A stretch of 13,820 bases of DNA. Source: Planctomycetaceae bacterium. GTDB lineage: Bacteria; Planctomycetota; Planctomycetia; Planctomycetales; Planctomycetaceae. Positions within the stretch are counted from its first letter, which is position 1; the number at the start of each line of letters is the position of its first letter. Under the pieces are notes generated by a model. It ran no database searches, was not told the DNA's origin, and worked only from the letters and a program-made list of their open reading frames with translations. This document shows positions 6,392-13,820 of the stretch, in pieces. The DNA is taken from NCBI GenBank assembly GCA_020426125.1, contig JAGQQQ010000313.1, positions 1 to 13,820 of the forward strand, read 5' to 3'. The translations under genes and the position numbers were made by a program.

Positions 6392-9300
6392 CTAGAAGCG
6401 AATCACGCCTTCAAACAATCCGGTCTTCCATTCTCCATTGAGGCGATGCCAGTATCGAATCTGAAGCTGGCCCGTTGGGAGGTCCTCTCGATGAAGAACT
6501 CCGTTGTGAATGAAGATCGACGACACGCTGTTTAATGAGGTGATCTGAATCCAGCGGCTGTCGGAGAAATCGAATTCCCAGACTGCACGATTGTCGGGGA
6601 GGACATACAGGCGTCCGTCTGCTTTGAGAAACGTGATGATGTCCGGTCCGGTGGTGTCCACCCATCGCTCGTTCTGAAAATCATATTCTCCCACGGCGCG
6701 ATTGTCTTGATGCATGAATATACGATCATTCGCCTCAATGATCGGGTGGCTGTTCGAAATAATGAAGCGTTTCCACGTACCGTTCGACTCATGTTTCCAA
6801 CCGGCGCTATTATCCCAGATGAAGAACTGCCCGCGTGCTTGAACGGCAGTGTGAACTCCGATGACCGCCTCGAAATTCCACGCGATGTCACTCGGGTCGA
6901 AGTAGATTGTGTCACTTCCGGCACCGCCTTGAATCGTGTCGCTGCCGCCGTCTCCCTTAATCAAGTCATTTCCATCTCCACCATCAATCGTATCGTCCTC
7001 AGAGCCACCTTCGATGTCGTCGCCATCACCGCCCACGCCACCGTAGATTGTGTCGCTCCCGGAGTCGCCTCGAAGCCAATCACTTTCTTCGCCCCCATCA
7101 ATCACATCATCGCCAGCTCCGCCGCGAATCTCATCACGCCCCCAGCCACCGAACAACTGGTCGTGGTCACCTCCCCCATAGATGACGTCATCATGATCCC
7201 CCCCATAGATTTCGTCGTTGCCTCCTCGACCATCGATCACGTCACTTCCGTCCTGACCGTAGATCACATTATTTTGAACGTCACCATAGATGACGTCAGA
7301 AAACTCGGTGCCGATGATCGTTCGGATATTTGTCAGAGTATCGATGTTGACTGTCTGACTTGACAATTTCCGGACGTATCCGGCCTCAAGATCAATCAAA
7401 AGTCCTTCGGAGTAATTCGAATAAGTGATGACGTCATCTCCGCCTCCTCCATCAAAGTGATCCCCCTCGCCGAGACCGATAAATGTCTCGCCGTCCCCCT
7501 CTCCGTAGAGATAGTCTTCTCCTGAACCGCCGAAAAGGGTGTCGAAGCCTGAACCCCCGAAAATCGTGTCATTGTCAGCTCCGCCGTCGAGAATGTCGTT
7601 TTCCCCCTCACCGTAAAGTTCGTCGCGACCAGGACCACCGAAAATGGTGTCGAAGCCTGAACCGCCATAGATCTCGTCGTCTAACTTCCCACCAGTGATG
7701 GTGTCATCGTCGGGACCGCCGTAGAGTTTGGACTTGGACTCAATTCCGCTGACATCAATGGTGTCATTTCCTGATCCGCCATCAAAGACGACGTTCTTGA
7801 GCGCGTTTTGCCCGAGCAGGGCCGTCATCGTGTCGTTACCGCCGAGACCGTAGACGCCGATCCCCTCAACATCAGGCGCCAGACTGATACGAGACTGAGG
7901 TTGCGAGGCATTCAGCTGGACGTCGAAGACGAGATTTGTGGTTTCGTCTTGCACTCCCGAGATGATGACCGTGTCGTCCTGTTCGGTCGCCTCCAAGACG
8001 TATGCGTCGAAGTTACCTGCTCCGCCCACAATTTCATCATTGCCCTCAGAGTGGTGGAAGGTGTCATCTCCAGCGTTCCCGAAGAATCGCTCTGAAAACC
8101 TTGTTCCGAAAAAGTGATCATCTCCGTCTCCCCCGTCAACAAGATCCGAGGTGACCGCCGTGTATTCCGATGGGATCTCGTTGAGAAGATCGCGAGCGTG
8201 GTTCTTGGCAGATTCCAACTCTCCAGCGACAGGGAGCAGCTCATCAATTCTCAGTTGAAGTTCTTCAATTGAGGGCAACAGCGACGCATCGAATGAAGCA
8301 GTTCGGAAATTGGCTTCGGTGTCTTCCAAGTCCTGCTTTCCAATCCCGTCGAGGCCATCCAGAACAAAGACTCGTGTCAAAAGGTGCGTGATCTCTCGGT
8401 CCACTTCACTTCGAGTGATTGCCCCTGATGCAATCTGGCTGAACAAACTATTGAGTCGAGTCATCGCTGCGGTGAGCAAGGCCTGAACCGAAGAGACACC
8501 TTGCGTTGTAATTGCGTTGATTTTCTTGTCCCCCGGAACACCATCAAGCATATCAATTGCGTCGATCTCTTCATCGACGAGCCAGAAGTCATCGGTCAAG
8601 TTGTCGAAATGGTCATCGAGCTGGGCGGCGCGTTGATTCCAATCCATTTGTTCGAATTGGTCGATCTGCTGCTGATCGTCGGTAAAGCTGTAGAGTATAT
8701 CGTTGTGGTTTCCACCGAAGATGAAGTCAGCTCCAGCTCCACCGCGGATGGTGTCGTTTCCGTCCTCCCCAAGGATGACGTCAGCACTCCCTCGACCTTC
8801 CAGGATGTCGGAACCGGGGCCTCCGAAGATGACGTCACTCCCGTCTCCACCGATGATCGTGTCGTTTCCAGGAGACAATGAGGCCCCGGAGTCTCCGTAC
8901 ATTATGTCTCCGAATGGTCCAGGGCCGGCGGTCATGTAATCATCGCCGTCCCCCCCGAAATGAACATCGAATCCGGGCCCTCCGTTCAGGGTGTCATCGT
9001 CGTCCCCACCATACAGCCGGTCGGTCCCTTCTCCTCCTTCGAGTCGATCATCGCCAGCGTCACCGTGGAGTTCGTCGTCTCCCAGGTTCCCATAAAGCGA
9101 GTCGTTCCCATTGCCGCCACGAATGATGTCGCGGCCACTCCCGCCAAGGAGCGTATCGTTTCCGTCGCCGCCATCGAGAATGACGTTTCGTGTTGTGTTG
9201 GCACTGACCTCAATGATGTCGTCGCCGTCCATTCCGGCGATGGTGATAGTTTCCAGGTCGGTGTCGATCCCTCCGCTCAGTGTGAAATCCAGTTTCGCCA

Positions 9301-12300
9301 CGAGTTGATTGGTGTTTGGGTCATACTGTTCCACGAGAAAGTCGTTGACGTTGACCTGATTCAATTTGATCCTGTTGTCTCCGGTCCCGTTCGTGGCAGC
9401 ACTTTCGCGAAGCATTTGAAGCTGACTTGCTTCGCTGCGAAGTTGCGATTCAGTTTTCGTTTCGGGATCCGTTCCGTCGAGTATCTCCGATGTTCGCTGT
9501 CCAAAGAAATTCTTGGCTTCCGAAGAAATGGAACTGGACTGAGAATAGGCTGGCGAGATCCAGAGGGTGTCACGATCAACGCCTCCCGCAAGTGTGTCTC
9601 GGATGCTCCCTGCCGACGTTGTCAGGTCGAGAATGATGACATCTTCCCCAGCCTCGCCATTGATATCGTCGGCCCCCGCTTCACCGTTGAGGTTGTCGTT
9701 GCCGCGTCCTCCACGAAGGATGTCGAGACCATCGCCGCCGAGCAGAATGTCCTGGTCTTCCACATCAACAACGGCATCGGAAGCGAGACTTCCAAAGAGC
9801 TGATCATTTCCTGCTTCGCCTCGAATGACGTCATTGCCACGTCCCCCGTTTGCCCAGTCGTTGCCAGAACCCGCCAGAATGATATCGTTGCCATCGTCCC
9901 CCTTGAGCGTGTCATTTTCCGATCCGCCAATCAGCAGGTCGTCGCCGGAACCACCTTCGAGGAGATCGCTTCCTGAGCCGCCATCCAGCACATCATCAGC
10001 CGCTCCACCGAAGAGCCTATCGTCACCCGCTCCTCCGGACAGATTGTCGTTCGCGTTCCCGCCTGAGAGGAGATCGTTTCCATCGCCCCCGTAAAGTGCA
10101 TCGGATTCTTCTCCGCCGTCCAGTTGATCATCCCCAGCACCGCCTTCAATCGCGTCAATGCCACCCTGGCCCGACAGGTTGTCGTTTCCGTCGCCGCCGT
10201 AGATCAAGTCGCGATCCGCACCGCCGAGGATGGTGTCATTGCCGTCTCCGCCACGCAGGATGTCGTTTCCCCCGCCTCCGTTGATCTGATCATCCCCTTT
10301 TCCGCCATCGATCTCGTCGTTCCCGTTTCCGCCAGATAACGTGTCACCGAGGGTTCCCCCCATCAGAAAGTCGTTCCCTTCTCCTCCGTCGGCGGTAATC
10401 GGCAGGTCAAAGTCCTGATCCACGGTGAGGCTGTCGTCTTCGCCATTTCCGTAGAACACGACATTGGTCACATTTTCGAATGTGGCCGTTTCGAATCCCG
10501 CCCAGCGAACCTGAACGGTCCCAGCTGTCCTTTTGAGTCCGACGTAGTCCCGGTCCTCAGTCCCAGTCAGGACTAATGTTCCGTTGCTCAAGAGGTTTGC
10601 CGGCATGGCGAGCCCAGCCTGCCCGGAGAGGGGGAGCCGTCGAAGCGAACGGGTCTGAACGGCTGACTGCTGGCTGTCAATAATCGCTCCCAGGTTGAAT
10701 GATTCATCGACCAGTGTGACATCGGGCAACGGCCACGGAAGATCCAAAGCCGCTCGCACGTATCCCTGAGCGTCAAGACGCATGTTGACATGGATCACGT
10801 CGAGAATTGCCTGCTCCAGACTTCGCGAGTCCTCCGCTCCCCTCCAGATTTCATCCATATAGATTCGGCCATCGGCTGCATCAGGATCCCGCAGCCCCAG
10901 ACCGGCGAATAGCTGCATGCCAGCTCCAGCACCGATCTCCAATCCTACCAGACCTGCGAGCGTCAACTCCGCTTCGATTCCCGCACTCACGCTTCCGTAA
11001 ATTCCGATGCTCGTCCGGGGATCAATCCACACGCCGGTCGTATCAAGGCCGAAGCCGACCTCGTAGTTCCACCCAAGTTCGGCATCGACAGTTCCACTCA
11101 CGGTCACCGCAAACAAACCACCCACTGGTGCAGCGGCAACGAGAAACTCCGCATGCTCCGACAGGAGCGTGCCTGAATCTGCTTGGTGAAATGTGATTAG
11201 ATCAACTTTCTCGCCAGTCAGGAGTTTCTGGACAGTGGCCGTATTGACATCGATAATCTCAATCCCCAGCACTCGGAGTTCTTCTTTCACGGAACTGAGG
11301 GCGTCGGCTCCTTCATTCAGCCAGCCAAGCTTGCCACCGACTCCCGTGAGATCAGCGATCGACTTTTCGAGGATATCAAGTTTCGTATCAAGAAAACCCG
11401 CAATGGGCGTCAGGAACTGAAAGCTGTCCTTCATCTCCAGGAAGCTGTTGATAATAGCGCGTTCGACGTCCACGGCACTCGGAAGGTTCTGAAGCCCGCC
11501 GGAGATCTCCGGGGCCCGTGGAGCTTCACCCTGAGGTTCGTCAAAGTTCGCCCGCCATTGCCCTTGCCAGGTCAAGTCGCCTAAGACGGGAACGTTCGTT
11601 GTCAGAGAGCCATCGAGAACAATCTGGCCATCAATGTCACCCACCATGACGTCGTTTCGACCAAAGTCGTTGATCCGCAGTTTGTGGTCGGAGTCGCTGT
11701 CTCGGAGAGTCAAGCTCCCACTAAGATTCATCGCCAAACTGCCGGTTGCTTCAACATAGGCAAGATTTCTGATCGCAAGATTGCCAGCGACATTTCCGGT
11801 TGTCCCATTCAATCCGGTGAAGGAAACGGAACTGGTGTCCGACACGAAGAAGGCGGGAAGTCCGTTCACCAAGTCGACGCCGAAAGTGATCGAGACGGCA
11901 ACTTCTGGCACTTCGACGTTCAGATTGCCGGAGAGTTGCCCTGTGACGTCGTCATCGAAGTACGAAAACTGAGTCTCACCACCTACATTGAATGTCGGTC
12001 GTTGACTCAGGAACGAACGATCAAATGTCACACGAAGAAGATCGCCTTGGGCATCCACGGTTCGCCCGGCGTACTCCAGCCGAAATCCTGCGGATTCTAA
12101 AGCTCGCCAGGCCTGTTCCAACTCGTCTATCGATAGTGCATCGTGGAGTCCTTGTTCAAACGCTTGTCGATACTTCTGAAAGACCTCCAGTGCGTCGGTG
12201 ATGGACTCTCGGACAAGAGGAAGATCGATGCCCAAGCTTCCGTCAATGAGCGATTCCAGTGTGCCAACGATATCAGTCCGGCCACGGTTGTAGATCTCAA

Positions 12301-13528
12301 CAACTTTCTGCGCGATCCCGAGAGACTCTCCGCCGCCGGGAATGGCAAATAACTCCCCGACGCTTTGAAGCTGAAAGTCCGCGTTCAATTGATCGATTCT
12401 GAAGGTGGTCTCCGTGCTTCCGAGAAGTCGAAGTTCGCCGGTTGCTGCGACCCACCCAGCAATGTCGGCCCGACCATCAAGGTCAATATCAGCGATGGTT
12501 GTCTTCCAGTCTAGAGAAGCGTCCCACCCTCCGTACTTCCTCAACCCCGACTGGGTGGACGAGTTTTCGATCACCCACCAGGCGCCAGATGCGTTCCATG
12601 TTCCGATGTCATCGATACCGTCTCCATTGAAGTCAGCAACAGTCGCATCATGCCACGTCGCGTCAGGATTGAGCCGTTTCAGCGGTCTCATCCCAAAGCG
12701 GCTTCCGGATGGCAATTGAAGTGAGAACCACCCCCCGAGATTAGTCCTCGCGACGATGTCGGACCGTCCATCTCCGTTGACGTCGCCAGTCTGGATGTCA
12801 AACCAGTCGTAACTGTCTTCGCTCCAACGTCCGGTGTAGACAGTCCTAAAGATCTCGCCACCGTACAGCAGATACCAGTGTCCAGTCTCTCGTCGAAGTC
12901 CGACATCATCTCGACCGTCCCCATTGAAGTCGCCAACGACTGATTCACCATTTACCCATCCGTCCGTTGCCCACTTTGGGCCAAGAACCTGCGAAAAGGC
13001 AGAACCACTCGACTGTTGGATGCGCCAACGACCGTCCACGCCCCGAGCGATGAGATCGTCGAGACCATCCCCATTGAAATCGCCCACGCGAAGATCACTT
13101 GCGTTCGCTCCCGTTGTCCATGAACCCCAAGCCGCAACAACTTCGAATCCAGAGTGTGATCCCAGCATGACGCGAAGGCCGCCACTGACGCTCACCTCAA
13201 CGGCATCTCCGAGACCGTCACCATTGAAGTCCCCGGTCATCACATTGGCCTCCGCCAGTAGGACAACATCCGGACCTTCAAAATAGTGGAGTTGTTGGTT
13301 TCCGGCTAAGGCCATCTCGTTGAAAGAGGCACTCTGACCTGCATCATTAGACGAGAGACCTTCGAAGGAGCCTAGCACGGAAGACAGCAAAGTCCGGACT
13401 TCGAGTGACTCCGAATGGGGCAGAGTTCCAAAGTGCCCCCGCCGAAATGAATGTCGAGGTCGGCACCTGGAATTACGCAAATTTGCGATTCGAGTACGAA
13501 ATCCTGCCAGCCAACCTCGCAATGCCAT
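6392..13528 (-). CDS. Giant secreted RTX-type calcium-binding protein with FG-GAP/VCBS repeats
   Basis: A 2378-residue modular exoprotein. Residues 1-40 are Arg-rich. SLEVRTLLS (41-49) is the LE-x-R-x-LL(S/A) motif seen near the N-terminus of many planctomycete giant proteins. Six FG-GAP/VCBS-type units D-x-NGDG-x-x-D start at residues 100, 150, 200, 249, 299 and 347. An unassigned middle (about 381-984) mixes helices with Gly-rich strands. Hemolysin-type RTX nonapeptides GGxGxDxLx form four blocks (1047-1298, 1452-1612, 1797-2036, 2072-2208), broken by linkers and by an acidic helical insert (1613-1796). Four roughly 37-residue repeats end the protein. RTX units fold into Ca-filled beta-rolls outside the cell, so adhesion or a surface/matrix role is likely (inference). 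The only cysteine I see is C22. Start: GAGG lies 8 nt before the ATG and no in-frame start precedes it back to a TGA at 13598-13600. No transporter gene is nearby. Architecture is firm; function is not. Confidence 0.93.
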   Translation of the reverse strand: MALRGWLAGFRTRIANLRNSRCRPRHSFRRGHFGTLPHSESLEVRTLLSSVLGSFEGLSSNDAGQSASFNEMALAGNQQLHYFEGPDVVLLAEANVMTGDFNGDGLGDAVEVSVSGGLRVMLGSHSGFEVVAAWGSWTTGANASDLRVGDFNGDGLDDLIARGVDGRWRIQQSSGSAFSQVLGPKWATDGWVNGESVVGDFNGDGRDDVGLRRETGHWYLLYGGEIFRTVYTGRWSEDSYDWFDIQTGDVNGDGRSDIVARTNLGGWFSLQLPSGSRFGMRPLKRLNPDATWHDATVADFNGDGIDDIGTWNASGAWWVIENSSTQSGLRKYGGWDASLDWKTTIADIDLDGRADIAGWVAATGELRLLGSTETTFRIDQLNADFQLQSVGELFAIPGGGESLGIAQKVVEIYNRGRTDIVGTLESLIDGSLGIDLPLVRESITDALEVFQKYRQAFEQGLHDALSIDELEQAWRALESAGFRLEYAGRTVDAQGDLLRVTFDRSFLSQRPTFNVGGETQFSYFDDDVTGQLSGNLNVEVPEVAVSITFGVDLVNGLPAFFVSDTSSVSFTGLNGTTGNVAGNLAIRNLAYVEATGSLAMNLSGSLTLRDSDSDHKLRINDFGRNDVMVGDIDGQIVLDGSLTTNVPVLGDLTWQGQWRANFDEPQGEAPRAPEISGGLQNLPSAVDVERAIINSFLEMKDSFQFLTPIAGFLDTKLDILEKSIADLTGVGGKLGWLNEGADALSSVKEELRVLGIEIIDVNTATVQKLLTGEKVDLITFHQADSGTLLSEHAEFLVAAAPVGGLFAVTVSGTVDAELGWNYEVGFGLDTTGVWIDPRTSIGIYGSVSAGIEAELTLAGLVGLEIGAGAGMQLFAGLGLRDPDAADGRIYMDEIWRGAEDSRSLEQAILDVIHVNMRLDAQGYVRAALDLPWPLPDVTLVDESFNLGAIIDSQQSAVQTRSLRRLPLSGQAGLAMPANLLSNGTLVLTGTEDRDYVGLKRTAGTVQVRWAGFETATFENVTNVVFYGNGEDDSLTVDQDFDLPITADGGEGNDFLMGGTLGDTLSGGNGNDEIDGGKGDDQINGGGGNDILRGGDGNDTILGGADRDLIYGGDGNDNLSGQGGIDAIEGGAGDDQLDGGEESDALYGGDGNDLLSGGNANDNLSGGAGDDRLFGGAADDVLDGGSGSDLLEGGSGDDLLIGGSENDTLKGDDGNDIILAGSGNDWANGGRGNDVIRGEAGNDQLFGSLASDAVVDVEDQDILLGGDGLDILRGGRGNDNLNGEAGADDINGEAGEDVIILDLTTSAGSIRDTLAGGVDRDTLWISPAYSQSSSISSEAKNFFGQRTSEILDGTDPETKTESQLRSEASQLQMLRESAATNGTGDNRIKLNQVNVNDFLVEQYDPNTNQLVAKLDFTLSGGIDTDLETITIAGMDGDDIIEVSANTTRNVILDGGDGNDTLLGGSGRDIIRGGNGNDSLYGNLGDDELHGDAGDDRLEGGEGTDRLYGGDDDDTLNGGPGFDVHFGGDGDDYMTAGPGPFGDIMYGDSGASLSPGNDTIIGGDGSDVIFGGPGSDILEGRGSADVILGEDGNDTIRGGAGADFIFGGNHNDILYSFTDDQQQIDQFEQMDWNQRAAQLDDHFDNLTDDFWLVDEEIDAIDMLDGVPGDKKINAITTQGVSSVQALLTAAMTRLNSLFSQIASGAITRSEVDREITHLLTRVFVLDGLDGIGKQDLEDTEANFRTASFDASLLPSIEELQLRIDELLPVAGELESAKNHARDLLNEIPSEYTAVTSDLVDGGDGDDHFFGTRFSERFFGNAGDDTFHHSEGNDEIVGGAGNFDAYVLEATEQDDTVIISGVQDETTNLVFDVQLNASQPQSRISLAPDVEGIGVYGLGGNDTMTALLGQNALKNVVFDGGSGNDTIDVSGIESKSKLYGGPDDDTITGGKLDDEIYGGSGFDTIFGGPGRDELYGEGENDILDGGADNDTIFGGSGFDTLFGGSGEDYLYGEGDGETFIGLGEGDHFDGGGGDDVITYSNYSEGLLIDLEAGYVRKLSSQTVNIDTLTNIRTIIGTEFSDVIYGDVQNNVIYGQDGSDVIDGRGGNDEIYGGDHDDVIYGGGDHDQLFGGWGRDEIRGGAGDDVIDGGEESDWLRGDSGSDTIYGGVGGDGDDIEGGSEDDTIDGGDGNDLIKGDGGSDTIQGGAGSDTIYFDPSDIAWNFEAVIGVHTAVQARGQFFIWDNSAGWKHESNGTWKRFIISNSHPIIEANDRIFMHQDNRAVGEYDFQNERWVDTTGPDIITFLKADGRLYVLPDNRAVWEFDFSDSRWIQITSLNSVSSIFIHNGVLHREDLPTGQLQIRYWHRLNGEWKTGLFEGVIRF
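6395..6829 (-). repeat. Four C-terminal units of about 37 residues in the exoprotein (residues 2234-2378)
   Basis: Units begin at about residues 2234, 2269, 2306 and 2344. Each has a strand such as RIFMHQ or RLYVLP, then an acidic/Asn turn, an aromatic strand and a Trp: RIFMHQDNRAVGEYDF (2269-2284) against RLYVLPDNRAVWEFDF (2306-2321). DNRAV recurs exactly 37 residues apart. This looks like blades of a small beta-propeller or a lectin-like repeat. I do not recognise the family. Confidence 0.6.
6905..7315 (-). repeat. RTX block D, about 15 nonapeptides (residues 2072-2208)
   Basis: Units such as YGQDGSDVI, DGRGGNDEI, RGGAGDDVI and DGGDGNDLI follow in phase, with one 11-residue unit (YGGVGGDGDDI, 2162-2172). 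The block is introduced by a common RTX linker: LLIDLEAG (2043-2050) then DTLTNIRTIIGTEFSDVIYG (2063-2082). Confidence 0.88.
7421..8140 (-). repeat. RTX block C with an internal beta linker (residues 1797-2036)
   Basis: A short degenerate set (DGGDGDDHF at 1798-1806, then three to four worn units) is followed by a beta-rich linker (1844-1915) and about 12 nonapeptides to 2033, including YGGSGFDTI, FGGPGRDEL and DGGADNDTI. A 36-residue (108-bp) period of four nonapeptides is visible at the 3' part. Confidence 0.85.
7531..7662 (-). repeat. 108-bp direct repeat inside RTX block C
   Basis: The 24-nt stretches at 7531-7554 and 7639-7662 (plus-strand GGTGTCGAAGCCTGAAC core) differ at one base and lie exactly 108 bp apart, equal to four nonapeptide codon sets. 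In protein, GGSGFDT(I/L)FGG is repeated at residues 1955 and 1991. Other units in the gene share far less DNA identity, so this looks like a recent in-frame duplication (inference). Confidence 0.7.
8693..9175 (-). repeat. RTX block B, about 17 units (residues 1452-1612)
   Basis: Fifteen regular nonapeptides (for example DGGDGNDTL, EGGEGTDRL, FGGPGSDIL) plus two stretched units of 11 and 15 residues near 1533-1558. They are preceded by a beta-type linker ending in VILDGGDGND and followed directly by the helical insert. Confidence 0.88.
9635..10390 (-). repeat. RTX block A, 28 in-phase nonapeptide units (residues 1047-1298)
   Basis: From DGGEGNDFL (1047-1055) to NGEAGEDVI the nine-residue period runs for 252 residues without an insertion or deletion. 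Only FGSLASDAV and VDVEDQDIL (1245-1262) are clearly degenerate. Each GGxGxDxLx unit supplies half of a Ca site in a beta-roll. This is the most regular block in the protein. Confidence 0.9.
12413..13243 (-). repeat. Six FG-GAP/VCBS-type repeats in the exoprotein (residues 96-372)
   Basis: Each unit has the Ca-loop D-F/V-N-G-D-G-x-x-D. Starts at residues 100, 150, 200, 249, 299 and 347 give a near-exact 50-residue period. The sixth (DIDLDGRAD) has lost the NG. Repeats of this type build integrin-like beta-propellers; a seventh blade may be hidden in the flanks (inference). Confidence 0.88.
13382..13408 (-). other. LE-x-R-x-LLS N-terminal motif of the exoprotein (residues 41-49)
   Basis: SLEVRTLLS follows 40 basic residues (about a dozen Arg) and lacks the usual hydrophobic core of a Sec signal peptide. 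A motif of this form occurs near the start of many giant planctomycete exoproteins and is thought to mark an export or processing signal. Its mechanism is not established as far as I know. Confidence 0.6.
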
Positions 13529-13605
13529 GTCGATATCCTCGGGAAAGTCGGGACCGAGGAGGCTACGGTATTTGTTCCAAAAACCTGTCGCGCGAGTTCA
13601 AAAAA

Positions 13606-13820
13606 ATGTCTGAAAGACTGGCGAATCTTGCCGTATTGGAGTTTGAAAACGACCACACAACGATCCGCAAGTCTCTTACCGTAAAGCGATTACAGGCTGG
13701 GCGGCCTGGCCGAGTTATGGCAAATGCGTGCCTACGGCTTGATGCTGAATTTGAACAGATGGCCAAAAGACTGGTGAAGCCTCGGCAATTTTCTCAGTAC
13801 GCTCTAAACCCACGGCCTCC
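13606..13820 (+). CDS. Possible hypothetical protein, partial at the right edge
   Basis: An ATG at 13606-13608 opens 71 codons without a stop to the window edge (MSERLANLAVLEFEND...). The product is hydrophilic and looks helical, with no family I recognise. No Shine-Dalgarno is visible before the ATG (the upstream bases are an A-run). The same frame stays open back to an ATG at 13522 and further to 13447, which would overlap the exoprotein start on the other strand, so the start is unclear. An alternative is the tail of a minus-strand gene entering from the right and ending near 13719. Either could be false. Confidence 0.3.
   Translation, partial: MSERLANLAVLEFENDHTTIRKSLTVKRLQAGRPGRVMANACLRLDAEFEQMAKRLVKPRQFSQYALNPRP

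Noticed and set aside
6707..7363. Plus-strand open frame of 218 codons opposite RTX block D
   Set aside because: Same shadow effect from repeated Asp/Gly codons; the product is a low-complexity Ile/Val/Asp string.
8960..9976. Plus-strand open frame of 338 codons opposite RTX blocks A and B
   Set aside because: It is the antisense shadow of the 27-bp periodic repeat; its Val/Ile/Ala/Ser-rich product has no ribosome binding site or family features.
6905..10390. Regularly spaced short repeats that could suggest a CRISPR array
   Set aside because: The repeats are contiguous 27-bp coding units for GGxGxDxLx with no unique spacers, inside one long open frame.

Overview
The window looks like chromosomal DNA from a planctomycete. 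The reasons are a CxPxR-type sulfatase, an ECF sigma factor next to a very large membrane-spanning Ser/Thr kinase with WD40-like repeats and a LamG-like domain, and a giant Ca-binding exoprotein with the LE-x-R-x-LLS motif seen near the N-terminus of many planctomycete giant exoproteins. This assignment rests on architecture, not on a database search, and I cannot name a genus.

Layout, left to right. (1) 1-438, minus strand: the first 146 codons of a secreted sulfatase; the rest lies off the left edge. (2) 439-977: a 539-nt divergent spacer with no convincing gene, a near-perfect 32-nt palindrome, a smaller hairpin and a weak sigma-70-like promoter. (3) 978-1559, plus strand: an ECF sigma factor. 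(4) 1571-6115, minus strand, convergent with the sigma gene and only 11 nt from it: a 1514-residue kinase with an anti-sigma-like HxxxCxxC motif, a CxxC/CxxC zinc ribbon, the kinase domain, one transmembrane helix, a coiled coil, about 14 WD-like blades and a LamG-like end. (5) 6116-6391: a 276-nt spacer. (6) 6392-13528, minus strand, upstream of the kinase: a 2378-residue exoprotein with six FG-GAP/VCBS-type repeats, an unassigned beta-rich middle, four blocks of RTX nonapeptides (about 75 units), a helical insert and a C-terminal four-unit repeat. (7) 13529-13820: a short spacer and a doubtful plus-strand reading frame running off the right edge.

How the genes may work together (inference): the sigma factor and kinase form the sigma/kinase pairing often seen in planctomycetes, with the kinase carrying its own zinc-binding anti-sigma-like head and an extracytoplasmic propeller/LamG sensor. 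The giant Ca-binding protein is probably exported and adhesive or structural. The sulfatase suggests a lifestyle on sulfated polysaccharides. A sense-attach-degrade module is a reasonable hypothesis, but nothing in the sequence proves that these genes regulate one another. No type I secretion transporter, RNA gene, CRISPR array or transposase was seen.
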